The translations under genes and the position numbers were made by a program. A stretch of 57,706 nt of DNA, taken from the NCBI RefSeq assembly GCF_002910825.1, contig NZ_NEUB01001033.1, positions 1 through 57,706 on the forward strand, in the 5' to 3' direction. Each line of letters starts with the position of its first letter. Position 1 is the first letter of the stretch. The stretch comes from Streptomyces sp. SM1. GTDB lineage: Bacteria; Actinomycetota; Actinomycetes; Streptomycetales; Streptomycetaceae. Below are positions 26,769 through 34,920 of the stretch, in pieces. Below the pieces are notes generated by a model. That model worked only from the letters and a program-made list of their open reading frames with translations. It searched no databases and was not told where the DNA came from.

Positions 26769-27818
26769 TCAGACTCGCGGAACGGCGACCGAGGCCCGCT
26801 CCACGATCTCGTACCCCCCCAGCACCTGACGGCTGCCGATCACACGGCCCTCTATCTGGTCGACGAGAGCGTCGACGGCCGCGGCTCCCAGCGTCGCCAG
26901 CGGCATGGCGAGCGTGGTGAGGGGAGGATCGAGGAACTCCGCCATGGGGAGGTCGTCGTACGCGATCAGCGACACGTCGTCGGGCACCTTCCACCCTCGG
27001 TCACGCACCGCCTTCATCACCCCGACGGCCTGCGGGAACGTGCTGGCGTACAGTGCGGTCAGCTCCGGCCGCGCGTCAAGCAGTCCATGTGCCGCCGCGC
27101 ATCCGCCGGCCTCGCTGAAGGTTCCGGCGCAGTGGGCGGTGTCGTCCAGGCCCAGCTCGCGCAGCCTGCCCTGGAACCCGTCCAGCCGGGACCGGGCCGG
27201 AGCGAGGCCCAGGGGACCTGTCACCATTCCGATACGCCGATGCCCCCGGTCATGAAGGTGGTCGACGACCAGGGCGCTCGCCCCCCGCATATCCATGCCG
27301 ACGTTGCGGTTGGACCCCTGGACCTCTCGGTTGAGAAAGACGTGTGCCAGCCCACCACGATCGGCGAGGAGGCGCTCGACCAGGGGGTGCTCGGGCCGGG
27401 ACGACGCGACGAGGAGACCGTCCACTCGCCCGGCCGTCACCAGCTCCGCATAGGCCGCGTCGTCGTCCCCTGCGGCGTCCTCGGCGATGAGCAGCACGTA
27501 GCCGTGGTCACGCGCCCTGCGGAAGGCTCCGCGGGTGACCGCGGCGTACACGGAGTTCGACAGATCAGGGATGAGCAGCGCGAACGCCCTGGTCCGCGAC
27601 ACCGACAGCGCGCGCGCCGTGACGTTGGGCCGATACCCGAGTTCCGCGGCGACGGCGAGGACGCGCTCACGTGTCTCGGGCCTGATCCGGAGCGTGGTGT
27701 CGTCGTTCAGGATCCGTGAGACGACGGACTTGGTCACCCCCGCGCGCTTCGCCACGTCGACGAGCCGCGCTCGCGCGGGAAGCGCTTTCGCCTGGCCCGC
27801 CCCTGCCTCCGATGCCAT
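26769..27818 (-). CDS. dagR: LacI-family repressor of the agar regulon
   Basis: A 349-residue LacI/GalR regulator. The helix-turn-helix and hinge are near residues 16-70: RLVDVAKRAGVTKSVVSRIL, then YRPNVTARALS. The periplasmic-binding-like effector domain follows (FALLIPDLSNSVYAAVTRGA; VSLIAYDDLPMAEFLDPPLT). LacI members bind CG-centred palindromes, and the AACCGGTT sites in the cluster suit that. A LacI-type repressor named DagR is known for this cluster in S. coelicolor. I chose ATG 27818, with GGAGAGG upstream, over the 27854 start. It is divergent from the aldehyde dehydrogenase gene with site 4 between them, so autoregulation is likely. Confidence 0.92.
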   Translation of the reverse strand: MASEAGAGQAKALPARARLVDVAKRAGVTKSVVSRILNDDTTLRIRPETRERVLAVAAELGYRPNVTARALSVSRTRAFALLIPDLSNSVYAAVTRGAFRRARDHGYVLLIAEDAAGDDDAAYAELVTAGRVDGLLVASSRPEHPLVERLLADRGGLAHVFLNREVQGSNRNVGMDMRGASALVVDHLHDRGHRRIGMVTGPLGLAPARSRLDGFQGRLRELGLDDTAHCAGTFSEAGGCAAAHGLLDARPELTALYASTFPQAVGVMKAVRDRGWKVPDDVSLIAYDDLPMAEFLDPPLTTLAMPLATLGAAAVDALVDQIEGRVIGSRQVLGGYEIVERASVAVPRV

Positions 27819-27892
27819 TCCGTGCCCCTCTCCTACCGCCGCTGCCACGAGCATCTTGCCTGCCAGAGGATCGTGGCGTGCTCCATTACCTG

Positions 27893-27933
27893 TTGTCGAC
27901 CAGGCGTGTCATCGTATGGTAAACCGGTTATCC
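27893..27933 (+). promoter_or_regulatory. Divergent-region promoter and operator (site 4)
   Basis: For the rightward gene: -35 TTGTCG (27893-27898), 16-bp spacer, -10 TATGGT (27915-27920). The operator GGTAAACCGGTTATCC (27918-27933) overlaps the -10. The leftward repressor promoter is less clear. Occupancy would cover both directions. Confidence 0.75.
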
Positions 27934-27979
27934 GCGACGCGCGGACATGATCCGGGCGTCCCCGGCGGGAAGGAACGAC

Positions 27980-29458
27980 GTGACTCACGAACTCTTCGAC
28001 AGCAAGGGGCTGCTGGGCAGCGCACCGGCGGCCTTCGTCGCCGGTGAATGCGAGTTCGACTCCTCGCACGGCACGCTTCCGGTGATCAATCCCGCCAACG
28101 GGGAACTCGTCGCCGAGGTGCCCAGCAGCTCTCCCTCGACCGTGGACCGGGCCGTGACGGCGGCGGCGGCCGCGCAGCGCGAGTGGGGGCGCCGCAGTCA
28201 CGTCGCGCGCGCGGCCGTGCTGGAGGCTGTGCGCGACGCGATCGCGGTGCACGCCGATGAGCTGGCGCGGATCGTCTCGGTGGAGCAGGGCAAGCCTCTC
28301 TCCGACGCCCGTGGCGAGACGGAGGGCGCGTGCGCCTTCTTCGACTTCGCGATCAGCCAGAAGTACCGGGCCGTGGGCTCCATGATGGCGAGTGAGCCGG
28401 GCCGGTCGCTCGGCGTGCGTGAGGAACCTATTGGCGTGGTGGCGGCGATCCTTCCCTGGAACTTCCCGGTCGCCATCTTCGCCCGCAAGGTCGCTCCCGC
28501 GCTCATGGCCGGCAACGCCGTCGTTCTGAAGCCGTCGGAGCTCACTCCCCTCTCCGCGCTCGCTCTGGCCCGGCTCTGCCGGCTGGCCGGGGTGCCTGAC
28601 GGGCTGCTGAGCGTCGTGTGCGGAGAGGGCAGGGACACCGGACGGGCCCTCGTCACCCATCCAGGCGTCGGGATGGTCACCATGACGGGCTCGACACGCG
28701 GCGGCCGGGAGATTCTGGCCCAGGTGGCCGACCAGATCATCCCCGTCTCCCTCGAGCTCGGCGGGAAGGCTCCGTTCATCGTCTTCGAGGACGCGGACCT
28801 GGACGCCGCGGTCGAGGCCGCTGCCGACGCACGGCTCTGGAACACGGGACAGGTCTGTACGTGCAACGAGGTGACCTACGTGCACGCCGATCTGCACGAC
28901 GAGTTCGTGCGCCGTGTGGTCGACCGGTTCGCCTCGGTGACCCCGCTCGATCCGTTCGCGGCCGGCTCGCGACTGGGCCCGCTCGTGGCGGAGCGGGAAC
29001 GGACCAGGGTCCAGGGGATGGTTGACGCGGCCGTCGCGTCCGGTGCCCGCGTTCGGACCGGAGGCGGCCGTCCCGACGGGGAGCAGTACCAGTCCGGCGC
29101 GTGGTTCGCACCCACGGTGCTCACGAACGTGCGTCCCGAGATGGACATCGCGCGACGGGAGGTTTTCGGGCCGGTCCTGCCCATCATTCCGTTCGACGCC
29201 GAGGCCGAGGTGGTCTCGGCGGCCAATTCGACCGCCTACGGTCTGACCGCCTACGTCTACACCCGAGACCTCTCCCGGGCGATGCGCATGATCGACGCCC
29301 TGGAATTCGGGGAGGTCTACGTCAACCAGGCCGGGCCCGAACAGGTGCAGGGCTTCCACACGGGCTGGAAGAGCTCCGGCCTCGGAGGCGACGACGGCCC
29401 GCACGGCTATGAGAAGTACCTCCGGCGCAAGACCGTGTACGTGCGGCACGCTGTCTGA
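27980..29458 (+). CDS. Aldehyde dehydrogenase, probable 3,6-anhydro-L-galactose dehydrogenase
   Basis: A 492-residue NAD(P)-dependent aldehyde dehydrogenase. The catalytic Cys is in NTGQVCTCNE and the general-base Glu in SLELGGKAP. The cofactor site includes PWNFPVAIFARKVAPAL and MTGSTRGGREI. In agar degradation the aldehyde form of 3,6-anhydro-L-galactose is oxidised to the acid before cycloisomerisation. Gene order and the shared operator support that role here, although lactaldehyde/glycolaldehyde dehydrogenases are close relatives. The GTG start 27980 has GGAAGGA upstream and is preferred to ATG 27947, which has no ribosome site. Confidence 0.87.
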   Translation: MTHELFDSKGLLGSAPAAFVAGECEFDSSHGTLPVINPANGELVAEVPSSSPSTVDRAVTAAAAAQREWGRRSHVARAAVLEAVRDAIAVHADELARIVSVEQGKPLSDARGETEGACAFFDFAISQKYRAVGSMMASEPGRSLGVREEPIGVVAAILPWNFPVAIFARKVAPALMAGNAVVLKPSELTPLSALALARLCRLAGVPDGLLSVVCGEGRDTGRALVTHPGVGMVTMTGSTRGGREILAQVADQIIPVSLELGGKAPFIVFEDADLDAAVEAAADARLWNTGQVCTCNEVTYVHADLHDEFVRRVVDRFASVTPLDPFAAGSRLGPLVAERERTRVQGMVDAAVASGARVRTGGGRPDGEQYQSGAWFAPTVLTNVRPEMDIARREVFGPVLPIIPFDAEAEVVSAANSTAYGLTAYVYTRDLSRAMRMIDALEFGEVYVNQAGPEQVQGFHTGWKSSGLGGDDGPHGYEKYLRRKTVYVRHAV

Positions 29459-29726
29459 CGGCGAGGCCCCGCCGGGGGACGTCCTACCCACCCGGCCCAC
29501 CCAACCCGCCCGGCGCTCGGGTGCGGCCCCGGCGGAGCGTCCGGGCCCCTCCGGGCGGGGCTCATCTTGTCGTCGCAGCCGTGTGGACAGGGCGTTGTTC
29601 CACCCGCCCCGATGCTCGCCCTGCCCTCCACCGAGCCGTCAACCCTTCTCTGAGCTGCGCTTTTGTCCCGTCACATGGTTGAACGCAGCACAGGACGCAA
29701 TCTGGTGCAGATACTTGCCCCGCATA

Positions 29727-29742
29727 AAAAAACCGGTTTACC
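29727..29742 (+). promoter_or_regulatory. Operator (site 5) upstream of dagB
   Basis: AAAAAACCGGTTTACC, with the common AACCGGTT core at 29731-29738, lies about 100 bp before the dagB start. I cannot assign convincing -35 and -10 boxes; the AT-rich CGCATAAAA just before it may contain the -10. No gene is recognisable elsewhere in 29459-29840. Short GC-rich inverted segments just after 29459 may terminate the preceding gene. Confidence 0.75.
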
Positions 29743-29840
29743 ATCGGGCCGCGCCCCTTCGGTCACGGTAGATCGAGGCGCAGCGTGCGCAGAGACCGTG
29801 CGAGCCGGTCCTCTGCGCACCTTCCCAGATGGAGGGAAGC

Positions 29841-32237
29841 ATGACCGTGCACAAGCGCGCTTGCACCACTCCGCCGCCGCGAGCCAGCAGGTCGTTCCGC
29901 GTGAGGTGGCCTGTCCTGATAGCGGCCGCCTGCGCCGGGTTAGTCCTGACGACCACCAGCCCTCCGGCCGTCGCGGCCGGAGCTCATGACCTCGGCGACG
30001 AGACGATGCTCTACGACTTCCAGGACGGCCGGGTACCCACCGAGGTCGGCCCGTACCAGGCGAAGACGACAATCGTCGGTCGCGGCGACAAGAAGCTCCG
30101 GGTCGATTTCCAGGCCCGGAAGAACTACTACTCCTCGTTCTCCGTACGCCCCGAGCCCGTGTGGAACTGGTCGGCGGAGAAGTCCGAGTCGCTCGGCATC
30201 GCGATGGAGCTCACGAACCCGGGCAACCGCTCCATCCAGCTCACGATCGATCTGGAGAGTTCGACCGGCGTCGCCACCCGCAGTGTCAACGTCCCGGCCG
30301 GCGGCGGTGGCACGTACTACTTCGACGTCGACAGCCCCGCGCTCCACCGCGACACCGGGCTGCGCGCCGATCCGTCCTGGCTCGCGGACAGGGACGTCAC
30401 CTCTGCGGTCTGGATGTGGGGCTCCAAGGAGACGGATACGAGCCGCATCAGCCAGCTGAACTTCTACGTCGCCGGCCTGCTGCACGACCGGTCGGTCATC
30501 GTGGACGACATCCGCGTCGTCCGTGACGCGCCGGCAGACCCCGGTTACCTCAAGGGCCTGGTCGACGCCCTCGGTCAGAACAGCAAGGTCGACTACGAGG
30601 GGAAGGTCTCCAGAACGTGGGAGATCCTTCGCCAGCGCGCTGCCGAAGCCAAGGACCTTCGCAGGCATCCGGTTCCGGAGGACCGGTCCAGGTACGGCGG
30701 CTGGCTGAACGGTCCACGACTCGAAGCAACGGGCAACTACCGCGTGGAGAAGTACCAGGGGCGGTGGACCCTGGTGGACCCTGACGGCTACCTGTTCTTC
30801 TCGACCGGCATCGACAACGCCCGCATGTTCGACTCCCCGACCACGACGGGCTACGACTTCGACCACGACGCGATCCAGGAACTGCCGCCCCCCAGCCTGA
30901 CGGCCGGCGGCCCCGAGGACCTCAACCGCGTCCAGAAGTCGGCGCTGCCGACCCGCACGAAGATGTCCGAAACCCGCGCCGACCTCTTCAGCAAGTTGCC
31001 CAAGTACCGCACCCGCGCGGGCGAGGGCTTCGGTTACGCCCCCGACACCCTGGCCGGTCCCGTCGCGCAGGGCGAGACCTACAGCTTCTACAAGGCGAAC
31101 GTCGCCCGGAAGTACCCCGGCAGCAACTACATGGAGCGGTGGCGGGACAACACGGTCGACCGGATGCTCAGCTGGGGCTTCACCTCCTTCGGCAACTGGA
31201 CCGACCCGGAGATGTACGACAACGACCGTATCCCGTACTTCGCCCACGGCTGGATCAAGGGCGACTTCAAGACGGTGAGCACCGGCCAGGACTACTGGGG
31301 CCCTATGCCGGACCCCTTCGACCCCGCGTTCTCCGACGCCGCAGCCAGAACCGCGCGAGCAGTCGCCGACGAGGTCGCGGACAGCCCGTGGGCGATCGGC
31401 GTATTCATGGACAACGAACTGAGCTGGGGCAACGCCGGCAGTTTCAGCACCCGTTACGGCGTCGTCATCGACACCATGTCACGTGACGCGGCAGAGAGCC
31501 CCACCAAGTCGGCGTTCTCCGAAGAACTGGAGGACAAGTACGGGACCATCGACGCTCTCAACGCCGCCTGGCAGACGACAGTTCCGTCATGGGAAGCACT
31601 CCGTAGCGGGAGTGCCGACCTCGGCTCCGACGAGACCGCGAAGGAGTCCGACTACTCCGCGCTCATGACGCTCTACGCCACTCAGTACTTCAAGACGGTC
31701 GACGCCGAGCTCGACAAGGTCATGCCGGACCATCTCTACGCGGGTTCGAGGTTCGCCAGCTGGGGCCGCACACCGGAGGTCGTCGAGGCAGCGAGCAAGT
31801 ACGTCGACATCATGAGCTACAACGAGTACCGCGAGGGACTGCACCCGAGCGAGTGGGCGTTTCTCGAAGAGCTCGACAAGCCCAGCCTCATCGGTGAGTT
31901 CCACATGGGAACGACCACTACCGGGCAGCCGCATCCGGGTCTCGTCTCGGCGGGAACGCAGGCCGAGCGGGCACGGATGTACGCCGAGTACATGGAACAG
32001 CTCATCGACAACCCGTACATGGTGGGCGGCCACTGGTTCCAGTATGCCGACTCGCCCGTGACTGGCAGAGCACTCGACGGGGAGAACTACAACATTGGCT
32101 TCGTCTCCGTCACGGACCGTCCCTACCCGGAGATCGTCGCCGCTGCCCGCGACGTGAACCAGCGTCTCTATGACCGCCGATACGGCGACCTGGCCACGGC
32201 CGAGGGACATTACACCGGTCGGCGTTCAGCGGAGTAG
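29841..32237 (+). CDS. dagB: Secreted exo-beta-agarase, GH50
   Basis: A 798-residue secreted glycosidase. The N-terminus is basic, then has a hydrophobic stretch (PVLIAAACAGLVLTT), with likely cleavage after AVA near residue 45. An N-terminal beta-sandwich (carbohydrate-binding-like, to about residue 230) precedes the GH50 TIM barrel. The acid/base Glu is in GVFMDNELSWGN and the nucleophile in SLIGEFHMGT. GH50 enzymes such as S. coelicolor DagB release neoagarobiose from the non-reducing end. ATG 29841 follows GGAGGGAAGC. It has its own operator, site 5. A strong hairpin follows the stop. Confidence 0.95.
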   Translation: MTVHKRACTTPPPRASRSFRVRWPVLIAAACAGLVLTTTSPPAVAAGAHDLGDETMLYDFQDGRVPTEVGPYQAKTTIVGRGDKKLRVDFQARKNYYSSFSVRPEPVWNWSAEKSESLGIAMELTNPGNRSIQLTIDLESSTGVATRSVNVPAGGGGTYYFDVDSPALHRDTGLRADPSWLADRDVTSAVWMWGSKETDTSRISQLNFYVAGLLHDRSVIVDDIRVVRDAPADPGYLKGLVDALGQNSKVDYEGKVSRTWEILRQRAAEAKDLRRHPVPEDRSRYGGWLNGPRLEATGNYRVEKYQGRWTLVDPDGYLFFSTGIDNARMFDSPTTTGYDFDHDAIQELPPPSLTAGGPEDLNRVQKSALPTRTKMSETRADLFSKLPKYRTRAGEGFGYAPDTLAGPVAQGETYSFYKANVARKYPGSNYMERWRDNTVDRMLSWGFTSFGNWTDPEMYDNDRIPYFAHGWIKGDFKTVSTGQDYWGPMPDPFDPAFSDAAARTARAVADEVADSPWAIGVFMDNELSWGNAGSFSTRYGVVIDTMSRDAAESPTKSAFSEELEDKYGTIDALNAAWQTTVPSWEALRSGSADLGSDETAKESDYSALMTLYATQYFKTVDAELDKVMPDHLYAGSRFASWGRTPEVVEAASKYVDIMSYNEYREGLHPSEWAFLEELDKPSLIGEFHMGTTTTGQPHPGLVSAGTQAERARMYAEYMEQLIDNPYMVGGHWFQYADSPVTGRALDGENYNIGFVSVTDRPYPEIVAAARDVNQRLYDRRYGDLATAEGHYTGRRSAE

Positions 32238-32261
32238 CCGATCGAGAGACGGACACTCCGT

Positions 32262-32299
32262 CCGGGGCCGCCGCCCGCACACATGGACGGCGGCCCCGG
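32262..32299 (+). terminator. dagB terminator
   Basis: Perfect 12-bp arms CCGGGGCCGCCG (32262-32273) and CGGCGGCCCCGG (32288-32299) with a 14-nt loop, 24 bp after the dagB stop. Confidence 0.8.
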
Positions 32300-32438
32300 A
32301 CCCGTGGCACGTGTGCCCGCCGATACTCTGGACGTCATCTCACTTGTCAAGCTCACCGAGGAGGGCGGCCTGTGGGGCTGATCCTTTGGAGTGGACACCC
32401 TGACAATGGATCTTGATGGTCCAGGGAGGGATGTCCAG

Positions 32439-32647
32439 GTGGGACGCAGGTGTCCGTATCCGGAGGAGTTCAGGAAGGACGCGGTCGCGCTCTACCGTGC
32501 CGCGGCCGGGAAGAGAACCTACGCGGCAGTGGCCGCGGATCTCGGCATCACCGCAGAGTCGCTGCGGACGTGGGTGCGTAAGGACGAGGCCCAAGCCGTG
32601 CCCGGACGCCGTGACACGGGTGGCGAGGCGGAGGAGCTGGCCCGGCT
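32439..32647 (+). pseudogene. IS3-family OrfA fragment on the right side of the agar cluster
   Basis: The GTG start at 32439 follows GGAGGG. The frame PYPEEFRKDAVALYRAAAGK and AAVAADLGITAESLRTWVRK is the OrfA helix-turn-helix. It ends where the leucine-zipper region should begin and joins directly to an unrelated frame at 32648. There is no OrfB. This is a different IS3 subgroup from the fragment at 10063-10233, so the two are not ends of one composite transposon. Confidence 0.8.
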
Positions 32648-32716
32648 GCCCTGGCTCCTGCGTGTCATGCGGCGATGGCGCTGGGGATGGCCGTCATGTT
32701 CGCCGTGCTCGCGTGA
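32648..32716 (+). pseudogene. C-terminal scrap of an unknown membrane protein
   Basis: Right after the OrfA break another frame reads CHAAMALGMAVMFAVLA and stops at 32716. The His- and Met-spaced hydrophobic helix resembles the ends of actinobacterial DUF5134-like membrane proteins. It precedes the copper gene group. It is probably the remains of the gene into which the IS inserted. Confidence 0.35.
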
Positions 32717-32848
32717 TGCGGCCGGCTGACCGGAGAAACCTGTCGGTGCGCTGTTTTCCGCAGTTCCTCGTGGGGAGTTAACGGTCGAGCCGTCCGTGTC
32801 CCGCGATCGGTGGGCGGGACAGCGGCGAGGGAACAGGGGTGAGGTGCC

Positions 32849-33127
32849 GTGGCCGGAGCACTCGGCAGTCAGGTGAGCGGCGTGGACGAGGCGTGGCCCT
32901 GGGAGCGGCCGGCCGGCGGTGTACGCGGGTGGACGGCGGTGAGCGAACGCCTGAGCAGGGTGTGGTCCCTGTCCGTACTGGCCACGATGGTGCTCGCCGG
33001 GGGCTACGGCTGGCTTGGGTTCTTCGTCGGCGGTGTGGCTGGGGCGCTGATCGGGGCTGCCGCGGGGCTGGTGACGAGCGGGGTGCTGCACCTGGCGGTC
33101 AACCGGGCGGTGTCGGGTCCGCGTTGA
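32849..33127 (+). CDS. Small membrane protein, unknown
   Basis: A 92-residue protein starting at GTG 32849 after a GAGGTG-like site. It has a polar N-terminal third followed by two hydrophobic segments (SVLATMVLAGGYGWLGFFVG and a glycine/alanine-rich helix). I do not recognise a family. The G+C pattern at third positions supports coding. It stands between IS relics and the copper genes. Confidence 0.5.
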   Translation: MAGALGSQVSGVDEAWPWERPAGGVRGWTAVSERLSRVWSLSVLATMVLAGGYGWLGFFVGGVAGALIGAAAGLVTSGVLHLAVNRAVSGPR

Positions 33128-33243
33128 CGCTCCCGCGTCTCCCACGGTCCGGGTCTTGCGACGCCCGCTGACGAAGGAAGTCGTTCCACTCTGGGCCACC
33201 GGGGCCGCACAGCACCCGGCGGCCGTGAGCAGAACGGGGTCCG

Positions 33244-33429
33244 TCAGGCCGCGGCCGGTTCCGTGACCTCGTACCCCGCCTCCACAATCGCCGCGCGCAG
33301 CCGCACGTCGTCGAGTTCCGTGCCGCCGACGGAGACCGACCCCGCCGCGACGTCGACGTCCACGTCGGTGACACCGGGGACCTGGGAGACCTCCTCGGTG
33401 ATGCTCGCGGCGCAGTGCTCGCAGGTCAT
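33244..33429 (-). CDS. copZ: Heavy-metal-associated (CopZ-like) domain protein
   Basis: A 61-residue HMA domain with the copper motif MTCEHCAAS and the second-half pattern VDVDVAAGSVSVGG. The frame upstream continues as QYLVTG, then a Cys triplet (CCCPTG), as in longer Streptomyces copper chaperones. There is no ATG, GTG or TTG in that extension before a stop at 33553. The only start is the Met of the metal motif itself, with no ribosome site. The gene has therefore either lost its proper start (possibly by a frameshift near 33460-33550) or uses a non-standard one. Confidence 0.6.
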   Translation of the reverse strand: MTCEHCAASITEEVSQVPGVTDVDVDVAAGSVSVGGTELDDVRLRAAIVEAGYEVTEPAAA

Positions 33430-33557
33430 GCCGGTGACGAGGTACTGCCTGTTTCGCAGCCCGGTCGGGCAGCAGCAGGCGGCGGGTGGTCCGTTTGCCG
33501 TGCCGGCGGCGCCACCACCCGGACTCCCTTCCCGGGTACGGGAGTCCGGGCATCAGG

Positions 33558-34145
33558 TCACTCGCCGGCGCCCCCTTCCGGGGTTCTGCGGCGCCGCAGT
33601 GTGCGGACGGCGAGGAATCCGCCGCCCGCCGCCACGGCGACGACCCCGGCGAGGGCCGCGGTCGCCGTAGTAGAACCGAGGCCCAGAACGGAGTCCGAAC
33701 CCCCCGTCTCCGGGGCGGGCAGGCTCAGGGCCGCGCACGCCGCCGGGGTGCCGGCCGGCCTTTTGCCGTCGGCGGCCTCGAACTGGTAGGCGTTGGTCTG
33801 GGCGTCCCCATCCCCCGCGGTGATCGAGTAGGTGAGGGTGATGACCCCCTTCGGCAGCGGTGACACGGCGGCGCAGGCCGTGGTCGTGTCGGTGACGACC
33901 GGCTCTCCGACCGGGATCTCCTTGCCGTCCGGCCCGATCATCCTGATCTTCGGCGCGATGCCGGAGGTCAGGTTGTCGAACGTCAGCCTGACCACGTCGG
34001 TCCCGGCCCCGACCGTGGCCCCGGGGGCCGGTGCGGCGTCCTTGAGCGCGGTGTGGGCGTACGCGGGCGCGTTCCCCAGGATCAGCAGCACGCCCGCGCA
34101 CACGGTGGATCCGGCCGTCGCCGTCAGAAGTCGAAGTCGGCGCAT
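33558..34145 (-). CDS. copC: CopC-domain protein (YcnJ/CopC-like)
   Basis: A 195-residue secreted, membrane-anchored protein. The signal peptide ends at AYAHTALKDAAPAPG, so the mature protein starts with His, as in CopC copper ligands. The domain continues with VRLTFDNLTSGI, and a C-terminal transmembrane helix and basic tail (VRTLRRRRTPEG) anchor it. It probably binds copper outside the membrane. The start ATG 34145 overlaps the end of the SOD-like gene by 22 bp, suggesting cotranscription. Confidence 0.85.
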   Translation of the reverse strand: MRRLRLLTATAGSTVCAGVLLILGNAPAYAHTALKDAAPAPGATVGAGTDVVRLTFDNLTSGIAPKIRMIGPDGKEIPVGEPVVTDTTTACAAVSPLPKGVITLTYSITAGDGDAQTNAYQFEAADGKRPAGTPAACAALSLPAPETGGSDSVLGLGSTTATAALAGVVAVAAGGGFLAVRTLRRRRTPEGGAGE

Positions 34146-34777
34146 GCGATCCGGTTGTCCTGTGCCTCGTTGGGGTGGACCACGACCGCGACCGCGTCCT
34201 TGCCGGTCTTGCGGGAGTTGGTCACCGTCGTCATGCCCATACCGGACTTGTCGGCGGTGAACATCAGGTGGATCTCGTTCGGGGGCGTGGTCGCACCGCC
34301 CTTGTCGAACTGGAAGTGGGAGCCGCCGTTGCCGTCCGAGCAGTGCTGGGCGTGCAGGTGGGCCATGTAGACGTGATCGGGCTTGAGTCCGGTGAGAGAG
34401 ACGGTGACGGTGGTGCCCTTGGGGCCCTGGGCCAGCCATGCGGTGCCCTTGACGTCGTTCATGCCGGGGGGCCGGGTGTCGAGCAGCGTGAAGGTGCCCT
34501 TCGCCACGGTCGCGCCGGACAACTTGTAGGCGGGAGTGGCGGACGGGTCGCCCATCATCTTGTCGGACATGCCGTCCATGCCGTGGGAGGAGGACGAGGC
34601 GGATGCCCCGCTGTGGGCGGAGGCGTGCCCGGCCGAGTCGCCTCCGCAGCCGGTGAGCAGGACCGTCAAGGTGGTCGCGAGGAGGGCGCCCAGGGCCAAC
34701 CGGACGGTTCGGCGTGCGGGTTGAGGTGCCGGCGGGTGGTCCGTGGCGGACGGGTGGACGGGGGTGACGTCGTGCAT
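34124..34777 (-). CDS. Cu/Zn-SOD-like lipoprotein
   Basis: A 217-residue protein with an N-terminal membrane segment ending in the lipobox LLTGC (near residue 44). A Ser/His/Met-rich spacer follows (HGMDGMSDKMMGDP). Then comes a superoxide-dismutase-like beta-barrel with HLHAQHCSDGNGGSHFQF, NEIHLMF and RIACADFDF. The two Cys could form the conserved disulphide and several metal-binding His are present. Enzymatic activity is uncertain because related actinobacterial proteins are only SOD-like. The copper context favours a metal-storage or redox role. Confidence 0.75.
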   Translation of the reverse strand: MHDVTPVHPSATDHPPAPQPARRTVRLALGALLATTLTVLLTGCGGDSAGHASAHSGASASSSSHGMDGMSDKMMGDPSATPAYKLSGATVAKGTFTLLDTRPPGMNDVKGTAWLAQGPKGTTVTVSLTGLKPDHVYMAHLHAQHCSDGNGGSHFQFDKGGATTPPNEIHLMFTADKSGMGMTTVTNSRKTGKDAVAVVVHPNEAQDNRIACADFDF

Positions 34778-34920
34778 GGGAATCCCGATCGTTGCGGGGC
34801 ACCGCACGCCGCCGCGCGCAGGCGGACGGGTGCGTGCCAGGGCCGAGGTGGACGAACACACGGAGCGCACGGCAGCAGCGCGTGCGGACCGTCTTGTCCG
34901 CCCCGGCGGACCGAGAAGAT

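Noticed and set aside
27833..29500. 555-codon leftward frame opposite the aldehyde dehydrogenase gene
   Set aside because: Antisense shadow of a complete, motif-bearing enzyme; no domain of its own.
10063..32647. Agar cluster as a composite transposon between two IS3 elements
   Set aside because: The two OrfA fragments are of different subgroups, lie in opposite orientation, lack OrfB and terminal repeats, and the left one lies inside the cluster next to dagA.
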